Part shown: piece by piece, positions 54,926 to 64,000 of the stretch | How the letters are laid out: each line of letters begins with the position of its first letter | Numbering within the stretch: position 1 is the stretch's first letter | DNA from: Sinorhizobium sp. RAC02 | Lineage (GTDB): Bacteria > Pseudomonadota > Alphaproteobacteria > Rhizobiales > Rhizobiaceae | Assembly: GCF_001713395.1 (NCBI RefSeq) | Contig: NZ_CP016450.1 | Coordinates: 1,054,001-1,118,000 of the forward strand | Length of the DNA: 64,000 nt | Reading direction: 5' to 3' | Notes under the pieces: model-generated | Seen by the model: only the letters and a program-made list of their open reading frames with translations | Told to the model about the DNA's origin: nothing | Database searches by the model: none | Translations under genes and position numbers: made by a program

Positions 54926-55516
54926 ATGCGCAAACCGCGCGAGGAAATGATTGCAGAAACGAAGGCCAAGCTGATTGCTGCCGGGCGGCTGGCTTTCGGA
55001 ACCGTGGGCTATGCAGATGCGTCGATGGATGACTTCACGGCGGGCGCCGGGCTGACGCGCGGCGCGCTGTACCACCACTTCGGCGACAAGAAGGGGCTTC
55101 TCCAGGCGGTCATCCGGGAAATCGACGCGGAAATGACGACGCGGCTGCACCAGGTTTCGGCAGCGGCTCCAAATCGCTGGCAAGGGTTCGTTGCAGAATG
55201 CGTCGCCTATATCGAGATGGCGCTGGAGCCGGAAATTCAGCGCATCATGTTTCGCGATGGGCCGGCAGTGCTCGGCGACGTGTCGCAATGGCAGACCACA
55301 AGCGGTTGCATCGCTGCCCTCAGCCGCAGCATCGAGGAATTGAAGGCCGATGGCGTGATGGCGGATATCGATACGGAGGCGGCGGCTCGCCTGATCAACG
55401 GCGCCAGCAGCCATGCCGCCTTGTGGATCGCCAAGTCGGAGGCGCCGGAAGAAACCTCCCGGCGCGCGGTGCAGGGTTTTCGAACGCTGCTGGAAGGGCT
55501 TTGCCTGAAGAGCTGA
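54926..55516 (+). CDS. TetR family transcriptional regulator
   Basis: 196 residues. The N-terminal helix-turn-helix is seen in YADASMDDFTAGAGLTRGALYHHFGDKK, typical of TetR/AcrR repressors. The C-terminal ligand domain is unassigned. Divergent from an MFS transporter and preceded by the three operators, it very likely represses both genes until its ligand binds. Confidence 0.88.
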   Translation: MRKPREEMIAETKAKLIAAGRLAFGTVGYADASMDDFTAGAGLTRGALYHHFGDKKGLLQAVIREIDAEMTTRLHQVSAAAPNRWQGFVAECVAYIEMALEPEIQRIMFRDGPAVLGDVSQWQTTSGCIAALSRSIEELKADGVMADIDTEAAARLINGASSHAALWIAKSEAPEETSRRAVQGFRTLLEGLCLKS

Positions 55517-55524
55517 CCGGGCTT

Positions 55525-56676
55525 TTACGATCCGGCCGGCGCTTCCTTCAGTTCGCAGGCAGTGGTGCCGATCGTCATCGTGTTGCCGCGCCAGTCGATA
55601 TTGCCGCCGACCCAGCTGCGCAGCCAGATGGCCGGCATCATACAATCGCGGACGATCATGGCCGGGACGGACCAGACGGAGAGCCGCCAGCCCTTGGCAA
55701 GTGCAAGCGCCACTTCCGGCAGGTAGATGGCCGCGAGCACCAGAAGTGCGGCCGGCGCAAGCGTTGCGTCGGACATCATGGCTGCGACAAGCGCCAGTAG
55801 CAGCGGCGGGATGGCGCCGAGCAGGATTTCCGGGGTGAAGAAACTCGGGAAAGTCACGCGGCGCAGGCGCGACCAGCGGCACTGGCGTGACCAGATGTCG
55901 TGCCCCGTGCGGCGCCCCAGCGGTTGCTCGAAGGGCGAGGAGACGAGGTGAACCTTCAGGCCGAGCCGGCTAACGAGCTTGGTGGAGGCCGCATCCTCGG
56001 CGATTTCCGCGCTCAGCGCATGGATGCCGCCATTCGCATCGAGCATGGGCTTGTACCAGAGCATGCTCTTGCCCTGCGCAAAGCCGAGCCCCAGCGCTTC
56101 GCCGGCATATTGCCAGCGTGCCTGCTGGGTGTTGAGGAACATGCATTCCACCTCCGCCCAGAAGCCATCCGGCCGCGAGCCGAGCGGCGTCGAGCAGACC
56201 AGGCCCGAATCGGTCCGCCAGCCGCCCATCAGGTGCTGAATGTAATCCGGCGGCATCAGCACGTTGGAATCGGCGAGGATCACCCAATCATGGCGCGCCG
56301 CCTGCCAGCCCTTGACGCAATTGTTGAGTTTTGGATTGGCGCTGATGCGGTCGTCGCCGACGAGGATACGCGCAGCGACATGGGCATGCCGCGCGGCCGT
56401 CTTCTCGATTTCGGGGATGATGGGGTCGCCGGCATGGGCGACGCAGAACAGCAATTCATAGTCCGGCCAGGTCAGGCGAAAGGCACGGTCCAGCGTTTCG
56501 GCCGTAAAATTCTCGATGCCGCGGACGGGAACGACGATCGAGACCGGTGGCTTTTCGTCGATTGTCGGCGGTGCGGCGTCGGCTGGTTTCAGCCGCTTGC
56601 CGGCGATCACGATGCTGGCGAGGTTGGTCGCGACAAGAGCGCCCGAGGCAAGGGCGAAGGCCTGAGCCATGTCCAT
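55525..56676 (-). CDS. family 2/21 glycosyltransferase, ceramide glucosyltransferase-like
   Basis: 383 residues. One N-terminal membrane segment is followed by a GT-A domain with PPVSIVVPVRGIE, ILVGDDRISANPKLNNCVKG, VILADSNVLM and the late (R/Q)xxRW signature SRQCRWSRLRR. Two to three C-terminal membrane segments complete the pattern of ceramide glucosyltransferases (GT21). Agrobacterium has such an enzyme, making glucosylceramide-type lipids. The acceptor here is inferred, not proven. It ends 8 bp from the convergent tetR gene. Confidence 0.78.
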   Translation of the reverse strand: MDMAQAFALASGALVATNLASIVIAGKRLKPADAAPPTIDEKPPVSIVVPVRGIENFTAETLDRAFRLTWPDYELLFCVAHAGDPIIPEIEKTAARHAHVAARILVGDDRISANPKLNNCVKGWQAARHDWVILADSNVLMPPDYIQHLMGGWRTDSGLVCSTPLGSRPDGFWAEVECMFLNTQQARWQYAGEALGLGFAQGKSMLWYKPMLDANGGIHALSAEIAEDAASTKLVSRLGLKVHLVSSPFEQPLGRRTGHDIWSRQCRWSRLRRVTFPSFFTPEILLGAIPPLLLALVAAMMSDATLAPAALLVLAAIYLPEVALALAKGWRLSVWSVPAMIVRDCMMPAIWLRSWVGGNIDWRGNTMTIGTTACELKEAPAGS

Positions 56677-56884
56677 TCAACGCGTACTCCGCTTGGCGCC
56701 GGTCCTGGCGGCTGCCGGGTGCATTCACGCGGGAAGAGACATCATTGTCACATGACAGGCGAATGACGCGCCGCAATACGCGCGTTCGACGGACGGTGAT
56801 TTCCGCAGGCTTCCGTCTTCGGCTGGCCATCCCCGCCGGAGCGGAGATGGCCATTTTTCAGGTTTTTTCAGATGCTTCTCGGAT

Positions 56885-57430
56885 TCAAGACAGGAATTCG
56901 GCCGTCGTCGTGACTTTGCCGTAGCCGAATTCGAGCGCTGACATGATCGTGGCGTGAACCTGTGCGGCGGGCACGACCGAATCACCAAACGCCTTGTCGC
57001 GCGTGGCGCAGGCATCGTGCACGACGGTGAGCCCGTAACCGAGATCGGCGGCGGCGCGGGCGGTCGCGTCGATGCAGACGTCGCTCATCGCACCGACCAC
57101 CACGACCTCTTCGATGCCTCCGTCCTGCAAGGTCTGCTGGAGTGTCGTTTCGCGGAAGGAATTCGGAAAATTCTTGACCACGACCGTATCGCCCGTCTGC
57201 GGCGCTACCGCCGGGATCGGATGGATGCCGTCGGTGTTCGGGGCAAAGAGCGGTGAGTCCGCCTCCTTCGACACGTGATGAACGTGGATGATCCGGTCAC
57301 CTTTGCCGCGTGCGGCGTCGACGACGCGGGCGGCGTTGGCGGTGGCGGCATCGATGCCGGTCAGCGCGAAGCTGCCGGAGGCGAGATAGTCCTTCTGGAG
57401 GTCGACGATGATGACGGCGCGTTTGCTCAT
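56885..57430 (-). CDS. cysteine hydrolase of the isochorismatase/nicotinamidase family
   Basis: 181 residues. The catalytic triad can be read as the aspartate in VIIVDLQKDYLAS, the lysine in VVVKNFPNSF and the cysteine in GAMSDVCIDATARAAADLG. Members hydrolyse isochorismate, nicotinamide or related amides; the metal-binding DxHxxH of true nicotinamidases is not evident, so nicotinamidase is less likely. ATG 57430 is the start. It lies divergently from a GlxA-type regulator 101 bp away, which probably controls it. Confidence 0.83.
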   Translation of the reverse strand: MSKRAVIIVDLQKDYLASGSFALTGIDAATANAARVVDAARGKGDRIIHVHHVSKEADSPLFAPNTDGIHPIPAVAPQTGDTVVVKNFPNSFRETTLQQTLQDGGIEEVVVVGAMSDVCIDATARAAADLGYGLTVVHDACATRDKAFGDSVVPAAQVHATIMSALEFGYGKVTTTAEFLS

Positions 57431-57531
57431 GGGAGATCCCTTCTGCACATGATTGATGTCATGGACATTCTGCCCCGGGCCTGCCATCTCTCGCCATTGG
57501 CGATATCGACATAATACAGGGTGAAAGTGAC

Positions 57532-58491
57532 ATGGCAGTCGCAGCCGAGATTGGACTGGTGCTTTATCCCGGCGTGCAGATGGCGGCCGTGCTCGGCATG
57601 ACCGATCTCTTCAATTCGGCGATGGAACTGGCCGGCCGGAAGGGCGAGGCCGGGCCGGTACTCGGGGTCAGCCACTGGAGGCTGGAGGACGGGCGGCCGG
57701 TGCGCATCGAAGCGAGTGCTCTCCCGACCGGGGCGCCGCGGCCCTGTGTTCTCGTGCTGCCGCCCGCACTTGGCGATCCCGTCCGCCGGGAGGACGCGGC
57801 GCCCTTCGCCGCCTGGCTGCGCGAATGCCATGCCAATGGCATTCAGCTCGCCTCGATCTGTGCCGGGGCCTTTTTGCTTGGCGAGACGGGGCTGCTGACC
57901 GGCCGGACGATTACCACCAACTGGGTGATTGCCGAGACCTTCGAAGTGCGTTTTCCCGATGTTCATGTCGATACCGATCGGCTGCTCAGCGACGATGGTG
58001 ACATCGTCACGGCCGGTGGCGTCATGGCCTGGGTCGATCTCGGGCTGAAACTGATCGACCGTTTTCTCGGGCCCACGATCATGCTGGAGATCGCGCGGCA
58101 ATTCGTCATCGATCCGCCGGGGCGGGAGCAGCGCTACTACAGCACCTTCTCGCCGCGCCTGCTGCATGGCGATGCGGCGATCCTAAAGGTGCAGCATTTT
58201 CTGCAGGCGACGGAGGCGAAGGAGATCGGCCTTGAGGGGCTCGCTGCGCAGGCGGGGCTCGAAGAGCGCACCTTCCTTCGGCGTTTTCGCAAGGCGACGG
58301 GGCTGACGACGACGGACTATTGCCAGCGACTGCGGGTAGCGAAGGCCCAGGAAATGCTGCAATTCACCACGCGCTCGGTCGACAACGTGGCGGTGGACGT
58401 CGGCTATAACGATCCCGGCGCCTTCCGGAAAGTTTTTGCCCGAATCGTCGGGCTGACGCCGGGAGACTATCGCAAACGCTTCCGCTCCTGA
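57532..58491 (+). CDS. GlxA family transcriptional regulator (DJ-1/PfpI + AraC)
   Basis: 319 residues. A DJ-1/PfpI-like N-terminal domain with IQLASICAGAFLLGETGLL is fused to a C-terminal AraC domain (GLAAQAGLEERTFLRRFRKA and NVAVDVGYNDPGAFRKVF helix-turn-helices). It is a second copy of the architecture also seen in ftrA at 30086. Divergent from the isochorismatase-fold gene, it is the likely regulator of that gene. The effector is unknown. Confidence 0.85.
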   Translation: MAVAAEIGLVLYPGVQMAAVLGMTDLFNSAMELAGRKGEAGPVLGVSHWRLEDGRPVRIEASALPTGAPRPCVLVLPPALGDPVRREDAAPFAAWLRECHANGIQLASICAGAFLLGETGLLTGRTITTNWVIAETFEVRFPDVHVDTDRLLSDDGDIVTAGGVMAWVDLGLKLIDRFLGPTIMLEIARQFVIDPPGREQRYYSTFSPRLLHGDAAILKVQHFLQATEAKEIGLEGLAAQAGLEERTFLRRFRKATGLTTTDYCQRLRVAKAQEMLQFTTRSVDNVAVDVGYNDPGAFRKVFARIVGLTPGDYRKRFRS

Positions 58492-58564
58492 GCGCATACT
58501 CCCGTTGAAAGTGATTGCGCACGACCGTCATCGTGCATAGCGCGGCCTTCCGAAAGGCGTTTTG

Positions 58565-59935
58565 TCAGGTAGTGCCTGGACTGAAGGCGAAGAGGTCCGC
58601 GTCCGCATCGCCATGGCCGGCGATCTCCGACGAAACGATCTCTGCGGCGATCTGGCTGAAGGTGATGCCGTTGCCGCCAAAGCCCATGACGGCGAACACG
58701 TTGTCCATGCCGGGAACGCGCCCGATCAGCGGCAAGCCGGTGCGGGTCGTACCAAAGGGGGCAGCCCAGGTATATTGCGGCGCCGGCAGGGAGAGGCCGA
58801 GCAGGGCTTCGACTTTCCTGCGGATGGTTGTCGCCTTGTTTTTCAGCTTCTGCGGCGAGGCGAAGGCGTCTTCGCTCTCCTCGTCCTCGCCGCCGGCTAC
58901 CAGCCGGCCGTCGCGCGAGCGGCGCAGATAGAGATAGGGATCGGCGCCTTCCCAGACGATGCAGTCCTTCAGCCAGTCCGGCAGGGCAATTCCGGGTGGC
59001 GTGGCGAGCGCCCAGGTAGAGATGATGGCGTGGTCCTTGTGCGCAAGTGTCTCCAGGAACTCGTAACCCGAGCAGAAGACGGCGTGGCGGGCGGCGAGAA
59101 TCTTGCCGTCGGCCGTGGCGAGGAAGACACCTTGAGTCGTTGAGCGCACATCGGTGATTTCGAGCGGGTTGACGAGTTCCACCCCGCGCCTTGCCGCCGC
59201 GCGCAGGATGCCGGCGGCCATCTGGGCCGGGTTTGCCGAGGCGGAAATGTCGCTAAGAATAGCGCCGGTGCGATTGAGGGAAAAACGCTCGGCGAGGCCG
59301 GCGGCGTCGAGAAAATCGGCCTCGATATTGGCTGCATGACGCGCATCGACTTCGGTGCGCAGGGCGCGGGCGCCATATTCGTCGCCCGCAAGGAAGAGCG
59401 TCTTCTTACGCTCGAAGCCGCAGGAAAGGCTGAGATCGGCGACGATGTGTGTCAACTGCTCCACGGCGCGCGCCGAGCGCTGCCAGGCGCGGGCGGCCTT
59501 TTCCGCGCCGATCATGCCGGCGAGTTTGTGGAGCGGGATGTCGATTTCGTGCTGGATCATCGCGGTGCTGGCGAGCGTGCTGCCATGCACGGGTTGGCGG
59601 CGGTCGACCACGAGCACGGAGCGTTTTCCATCCGCCAGCGCATGCGCCATCAGGGCACCGGAAATGCCGGCGCCGACGATGATGACGTCGTAGTCATCCC
59701 TCGATGGCGTTTGCTTCGTGTGAAGCGCGATGCGGGGCGAGTCGGCCCAAAGGGGGCGGGATTCGTGCAGATCGCGCTGGCGGGTGATGTCATCGGACTT
59801 TGAAATGGGAATGCTCCGGTGCGGAAGGTGGTCTGGAATGGCTGGCGGATGGAAAAGTTCCGGGCGTCTCCGCCTGTCATGCTGGTGCTTGCATTGCGGA
59901 CCGAAAGCATGCAAAGCACGGGGCGCCTGAAACAC
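58565..59935 (-). CDS. FAD-dependent oxidoreductase (DAO family), start uncertain
   Basis: The similarity-bearing part begins near 59770 (LHESRPLW) and gives about 400 residues: the FAD-binding YDVIIVGAGISGALMAHALA, GKRSVLVVDRR, the DAO-type core and the C-terminal GMDNVFAVMGFGGNGITFSQ. It oxidises an amine or amino acid of unknown identity. No ATG, GTG or TTG exists near 59770 in frame; CTG 59770 is there. The only normal starts are GTG 59935 and TTG 59914, which add an Arg/His-rich stretch that looks non-coding. The coordinates give the whole frame. Confidence 0.75.
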   Translation of the reverse strand: MFQAPRALHAFGPQCKHQHDRRRRPELFHPPAIPDHLPHRSIPISKSDDITRQRDLHESRPLWADSPRIALHTKQTPSRDDYDVIIVGAGISGALMAHALADGKRSVLVVDRRQPVHGSTLASTAMIQHEIDIPLHKLAGMIGAEKAARAWQRSARAVEQLTHIVADLSLSCGFERKKTLFLAGDEYGARALRTEVDARHAANIEADFLDAAGLAERFSLNRTGAILSDISASANPAQMAAGILRAAARRGVELVNPLEITDVRSTTQGVFLATADGKILAARHAVFCSGYEFLETLAHKDHAIISTWALATPPGIALPDWLKDCIVWEGADPYLYLRRSRDGRLVAGGEDEESEDAFASPQKLKNKATTIRRKVEALLGLSLPAPQYTWAAPFGTTRTGLPLIGRVPGMDNVFAVMGFGGNGITFSQIAAEIVSSEIAGHGDADADLFAFSPGTT

Positions 59936-59950
59936 GACCGGATTTTACCC

Positions 59951-60844
59951 ATGACCGTGAGTTCGAGAACGCCTCGCCCGATCGACCATCTGGTGTTGCC
60001 GGTGTCCGATCTCGGTGTTGCCCGCGAGCGTCTGACGGCGCTCGGTTTCACCGTCGCCAAGGACGCGCGCCATCCCTTCGGGACGGAAAACTGTTGCGTC
60101 TTCCTCTCCGACGGCAGCTATCTGGAGCCGCTCGGTATTGCCAATCGCGAGGAGTGCGAGGAAGCCGCCCGCAAGGGCAATGTCTTCGTCGCGCGCGACC
60201 AGGCCTTTCGTTTCCGCCGCGGCATAGAAGGCTTTTCCGGCATCGCCATGGCGAGCAGCGACGCCTGGGAAGACGACCAGCGCTACACGACGGCCGGCCT
60301 TTCGGGCGGTGAGGTGCTGGAATTCTCCCGCGACATGCTGCTGCCCGACGGCACATCGGCGACCGGCAGTTTTCGACTGGCCTTTGCCGCCGACCAGCGC
60401 AGCCCGGATTTCCTCTTCTTCGCCTCGCAACGCATCCTGCCGCTGCCCTCCGACCGCAAGTCGCTGGAAGCGCATGAGAATGGTGTCGTGGCGCTCTCGG
60501 AGGTCGTGCTGTCCGAGCAGAACCCGACCGACTTCCAGTACCTCGTGCAGGAAGCGGCCGATGAGCGCGAGGTCGAGGCCCTGTCCTTCGGCATGTCCGT
60601 CGATACGCCGCGCGGCCGCATCACCGTGCTGAACGATGCCGGCCTTGAAGGATTCTATGGCATTCCGCCGGTTGTGGGCACGGACCGTGGCCTCAAGGGG
60701 CGGGCGGTCGTGTTCAAGACTTCCAACCTGTCCGATTGTCGCCGCCTGCTGACGGAGCGCGGCGTCGCCTTTAAGGAGCGGGACGGCCGCCTGATGGTGC
60801 CACCGGCGCCGGGGCAGGGTGTCCACTTCGTCTTTGGAGAATGA
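59951..60844 (+). CDS. VOC family (glyoxalase-like) protein
   Basis: 297 residues with a vicinal-oxygen-chelate fold in two modules: [21 protein letters not shown] at the start and a second module from about 155. Glyoxalases, dioxygenases and fosfomycin-resistance proteins share the fold, and this sequence resembles the 'glyoxalase-like domain' group without a known substrate. ATG 59951 is the start. kdsA follows at 60846, leaving only one base between stop and start, so the two may be co-translated. Confidence 0.8.
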   Translation: MTVSSRTPRPIDHLVLPVSDLGVARERLTALGFTVAKDARHPFGTENCCVFLSDGSYLEPLGIANREECEEAARKGNVFVARDQAFRFRRGIEGFSGIAMASSDAWEDDQRYTTAGLSGGEVLEFSRDMLLPDGTSATGSFRLAFAADQRSPDFLFFASQRILPLPSDRKSLEAHENGVVALSEVVLSEQNPTDFQYLVQEAADEREVEALSFGMSVDTPRGRITVLNDAGLEGFYGIPPVVGTDRGLKGRAVVFKTSNLSDCRRLLTERGVAFKERDGRLMVPPAPGQGVHFVFGE

Positions 60845-60845
60845 G

Positions 60846-61685
60846 ATGAAAACCAATTCCACCGTTGTCGTCGGCGAAGGCCCGAAGAAGGTCACCTTCT
60901 CGCAGACCGAACGCTTCTCGCTGATCGCCGGCCCCTGCCAGATGGAGAGCCGTGACCACGCCTACATGATGGCCGAGGCGCTCGTCGAAATGACCGACAA
61001 GCTCGGCATCGGCCTCGTCTACAAATCCTCCTACGACAAGGCGAACCGCACCTCGCTGTCCGGCAAGCGCGGCATCGGGCTGGAGAAGGCAATGGAAATC
61101 TTTGCCGACCTCAAGAAGGATTTCGGTTTTCCGGTGCTGACGGATATTCACACGGAAGAGCAGTGCGCAATCGTCGCCGAGACGGTCGACGTGCTGCAGA
61201 TCCCGGCGTTCCTGTCGCGCCAGACGGACCTGCTCGTCGCTGCCGCCAAGACCGGCCGCGCGATCAACGTCAAGAAGGGCCAGTTCCTCGCGCCCTGGGA
61301 CATGAAGAACGTGCTCACCAAGTTCACCGAGAGCGGCAATCCGAACGTCATGCTGTGCGAACGCGGAGCGTCCTTCGGCTACAACACGCTCGTCTCCGAC
61401 ATGCGCTCGCTGCCAATCATGGCCTCGCTCGGCGCCCCTGTCGTCTTCGACGCGACCCACTCCGTGCAGCAGCCGGGCGGGCAGGGCGGTTCGACCGGTG
61501 GCCAGCGCGAGTTCGTCGAGACCTTGTCGCGGGCCGCCGTCGCGGTCGGCATTGCCGGCCTCTTCGTCGAAACGCATGAAGATCCGGACAATGCGCCGTC
61601 GGATGGCCCGAACATGGTGCACCTGAAGGACATGCCGCGGCTTCTCGAAAAGCTCGTCGCCTTCGACGACATCACCAAGAGCTGA
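60846..61685 (+). CDS. kdsA: 3-deoxy-8-phosphooctulonate synthase
   Basis: 279 residues. [20 protein letters not shown] and [12 protein letters not shown] are the Kdo8P-synthase signature. The metal-type cysteine in the N-terminal GPCQMES, together with the later [20 protein letters not shown], is typical. It condenses phosphoenolpyruvate with arabinose-5-phosphate for the lipopolysaccharide inner core. The start is ATG 60846. A terminator follows before eno, although kdsA-eno order is common in rhizobia. Confidence 0.96.
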   Translation: MKTNSTVVVGEGPKKVTFSQTERFSLIAGPCQMESRDHAYMMAEALVEMTDKLGIGLVYKSSYDKANRTSLSGKRGIGLEKAMEIFADLKKDFGFPVLTDIHTEEQCAIVAETVDVLQIPAFLSRQTDLLVAAAKTGRAINVKKGQFLAPWDMKNVLTKFTESGNPNVMLCERGASFGYNTLVSDMRSLPIMASLGAPVVFDATHSVQQPGGQGGSTGGQREFVETLSRAAVAVGIAGLFVETHEDPDNAPSDGPNMVHLKDMPRLLEKLVAFDDITKS

Positions 61686-61691
61686 GGCTTC

Positions 61692-61726
61692 AAACGGATG
61701 ACATGGAGACGTGCCATCCGTTTTTT
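61692..61726 (+). terminator. intrinsic terminator after kdsA
   Basis: Stem AACGGATG (61693-61700) with CATCCGTT (61715-61722), followed by further T. Confidence 0.75.
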
Positions 61727-61763
61727 ACAACGGCTGCCTGCGCCATTGTAATTTCCGCATCGT

Positions 61764-61786
61764 CGATTAAAAGTGAATTTTAATCG
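61764..61786. promoter_or_regulatory. perfect AT-rich dyad upstream of eno
   Basis: CGATTAAAA (61764-61772) and TTTTAATCG (61778-61786) are exact reverse complements around a 5-nt centre, 30 bp before the eno ATG. The dyad could be an operator or a leader hairpin. Confidence 0.5.
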
Positions 61787-61795
61787 ATTTACTAA

Positions 61796-63091
<1,296 letters not shown>

Positions 63092-63120
63092 TCGGAAAAA
63101 CAGTTTCTCCGAAACGGCGA

Positions 63121-63150
63121 AGCCCGCATCTCCGGATGCGGGTTTTTTTT
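63121..63150 (+). terminator. intrinsic terminator after eno
   Basis: An 8-bp stem, CCCGCATC (63123-63130) with GATGCGGG (63135-63142), is followed by eight T. Confidence 0.9.
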
Positions 63151-63230
63151 GTCGCCCGTCCATCATGGTCAATGGTCGGTTAACCGCTTGCCGCTAGTGT
63201 CAAATCCGTATTGCGTAGCGGGGCACCTGC

Positions 63231-63539
63231 ATGTGGACCAAACATCATAAAAAGCGGAAATTCGGCCGGCTGGCACTACCGGTGATTACGGTCGCATTCC
63301 TTTCCTACTTCGGCTATCATTCCGTACATGGCGAATTCGGCCTCAGGGGGATGGAGGAGTTCGAACGGCAGAGGGTTGAGCGTCAGGCGCGCGTCGACGT
63401 GCTCGTGCGGCAACGCCAGATCCTGGAAAAAGAAGTGGCCTTGATGAGCGACGGCTCGCTTGAACGCGACATGCTGGATGAGAAGGCGCGCTCCTATCTC
63501 AACATGTCCCGCGCCGACGAAATCGTCATTTTCCACTGA
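63231..63539 (+). CDS. FtsB/DivIC-like septum formation initiator family protein
   Basis: 102 residues. A basic cytoplasmic start (MWTKHHKKRKFGR) is followed by one membrane helix (LALPVITVAFLSYFGYHSV) and a periplasmic coiled coil (about 40-75, VERQARVDVLVRQRQILEKE). The short C-terminal domain (LDEKARSYLNMSRADEIVIF) is typical of FtsB in alphaproteobacteria. FtsB helps assemble FtsL/FtsQ at the division site. The gene after eno and before pdhA is the usual location. Confidence 0.85.
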   Translation: MWTKHHKKRKFGRLALPVITVAFLSYFGYHSVHGEFGLRGMEEFERQRVERQARVDVLVRQRQILEKEVALMSDGSLERDMLDEKARSYLNMSRADEIVIFH

Positions 63540-63546
63540 AGAGCTG

Positions 63547-63569
63547 GATTAACTGAAATCTAGTTAATC
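63547..63569. promoter_or_regulatory. perfect dyad between the FtsB-like gene and pdhA
   Basis: GATTAACT (63547-63554) and AGTTAATC (63562-63569) are exact reverse complements with a 7-nt spacer. It begins 8 bp after the FtsB-like stop and lies about 120 bp before pdhA. The outer GATTAA/TTAATC also occurs in the dyad upstream of eno. Confidence 0.45.
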
Positions 63570-63688
63570 GTAAATCTCCCTTACTATTCAGCGGCTTACG
63601 AAGAATATAAGCCATGCATTTATGGCATTGCTGAGCCGGACTTTCTCCCCTATGGTTTTCTTCAAGAGGCAAACATAGGGAGGAACGC

Positions 63689-64000
63689 ATGGCTCCGCGT
63701 AAAACCGCGTCCACGTCCAGCCGTAAGACCACGGCAAGGCCTGTCAAAAAAGACTTCACCGGCGGCACCATCGCCGAATTCTCCAAGGAAGACGATCTCA
63801 AAGCCTACCGCGAAATGCTGCTGATCCGGCGTTTCGAAGAGAAGGCCGGCCAGCTTTACGGCATGGGCTTCATCGGCGGCTTCTGTCACCTCTACATTGG
63901 CCAGGAAGCTGTCGTCGTCGGCATGCAGGCGGCGCTGAAAGAAGGTGACCAGGTCATCACCGGTTATCGCGACCATGGCCACATGCTCGCTTGCGGCATG
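63689..64000 (+). CDS. pdhA: pyruvate dehydrogenase E1 component alpha subunit (partial, 3' end outside window)
   Basis: The first 104 residues of the E1 alpha subunit are visible. A Ser/Thr/Lys-rich start is followed by YREMLLIRRFEEKAGQLYGM, GGFCHLYIGQEAVVVGMQAA and GDQVITGYRDHGHMLA, which bind thiamine diphosphate and form the entry loop. It decarboxylates pyruvate for the PDH complex. ATG 63689 has AGGGAGGA about 5 nt upstream. The frame is open at the window end. pdhB and the E2 gene are expected next. Confidence 0.93.
   Translation, partial: MAPRKTASTSSRKTTARPVKKDFTGGTIAEFSKEDDLKAYREMLLIRRFEEKAGQLYGMGFIGGFCHLYIGQEAVVVGMQAALKEGDQVITGYRDHGHMLACGM

Noticed and set aside
58565..58931. Plus-strand ORFs opposite the FAD oxidoreductase
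   Set aside because: They are complementary-strand shadows without similarity.

Overview
This window looks like chromosomal core DNA of a Rhizobiaceae alphaproteobacterium (Sinorhizobium/Ensifer, Rhizobium, Agrobacterium or Shinella type). The evidence is the high GC content, ExoR, PopZ encoded between tolC and valS, a fused SecDF, TrmFO, DUF1127 mini-proteins, an RirA-type iron operator and a CtrA-type site. I cannot name the genus from sequence alone. Nearly all the DNA is coding, on both strands, in short operons separated by clear intrinsic terminators.

Layout. 1-5.4 kb: end of a small lipoprotein gene, iron-uptake energiser genes exbB-exbD behind an IRO-like box, a PCMT-family methyltransferase, TolC and the polar organiser PopZ. 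5.5-13.8 kb: valS, a FadL-type porin, exoR, erpA-xthA and a dGTPase-like gene. 13.8-27.4 kb: a long collinear run, argS, SPOR protein, nagZ, scpA-scpB, an ABC ATPase, tatABC, serS, surE and pcm. 27.6-30 kb: an unknown gene behind a CtrA-type site, then an NlpD/DipM-like lipoprotein with a degenerate LytM domain. 30-32.4 kb: small accessory genes (FtrA regulator, rhodanese, GNAT, NIPSNAP). 32.4-39.7 kb: DUF815 ATPase, yajC-secDF, Mth938-like gene, NDUFAF6-like gene, unknown membrane protein and trmFO.

39.8-41.4 kb is the most unusual part. Two DUF1127 genes and two tandem small RNAs of the alpha-r14/'cuckoo' type lie on the minus strand. Each RNA has three hairpins whose loops carry CUCCUCC anti-Shine-Dalgarno motifs. 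Four transcription units here share a T-N11-A dyad placed 44-45 nt upstream of a TATA-like -10 box, which suggests one LysR-type regulator controls the cluster.

41.5-53.5 kb returns to core genes: a DUF2157/GDYXXLXY membrane pair, tRNA-Leu(UAG) followed by a perfect 19-bp inverted repeat, trigger factor, a DUF2336 gene, parE, a hydrolase, tpiA, secG and pyrG. 53.6-60.8 kb is an accessory block with three regulator/target arrangements: an MFS-TetR pair with three operators, a GT21-type glycosyltransferase, an isochorismatase-fold hydrolase with a GlxA regulator, an FAD oxidoreductase and a VOC protein. kdsA, eno, a FtsB-like gene and the 5' part of pdhA close the window.

Several genes work together. 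ExbBD and TolC act in the envelope. YajC/SecDF/SecG and TatABC cover the two export routes. PopZ, ScpAB, ParE, the SPOR protein, the NlpD/DipM-like factor and the FtsB-like protein cover chromosome organisation and division. Eno, TpiA and PdhA belong to central carbon flow.
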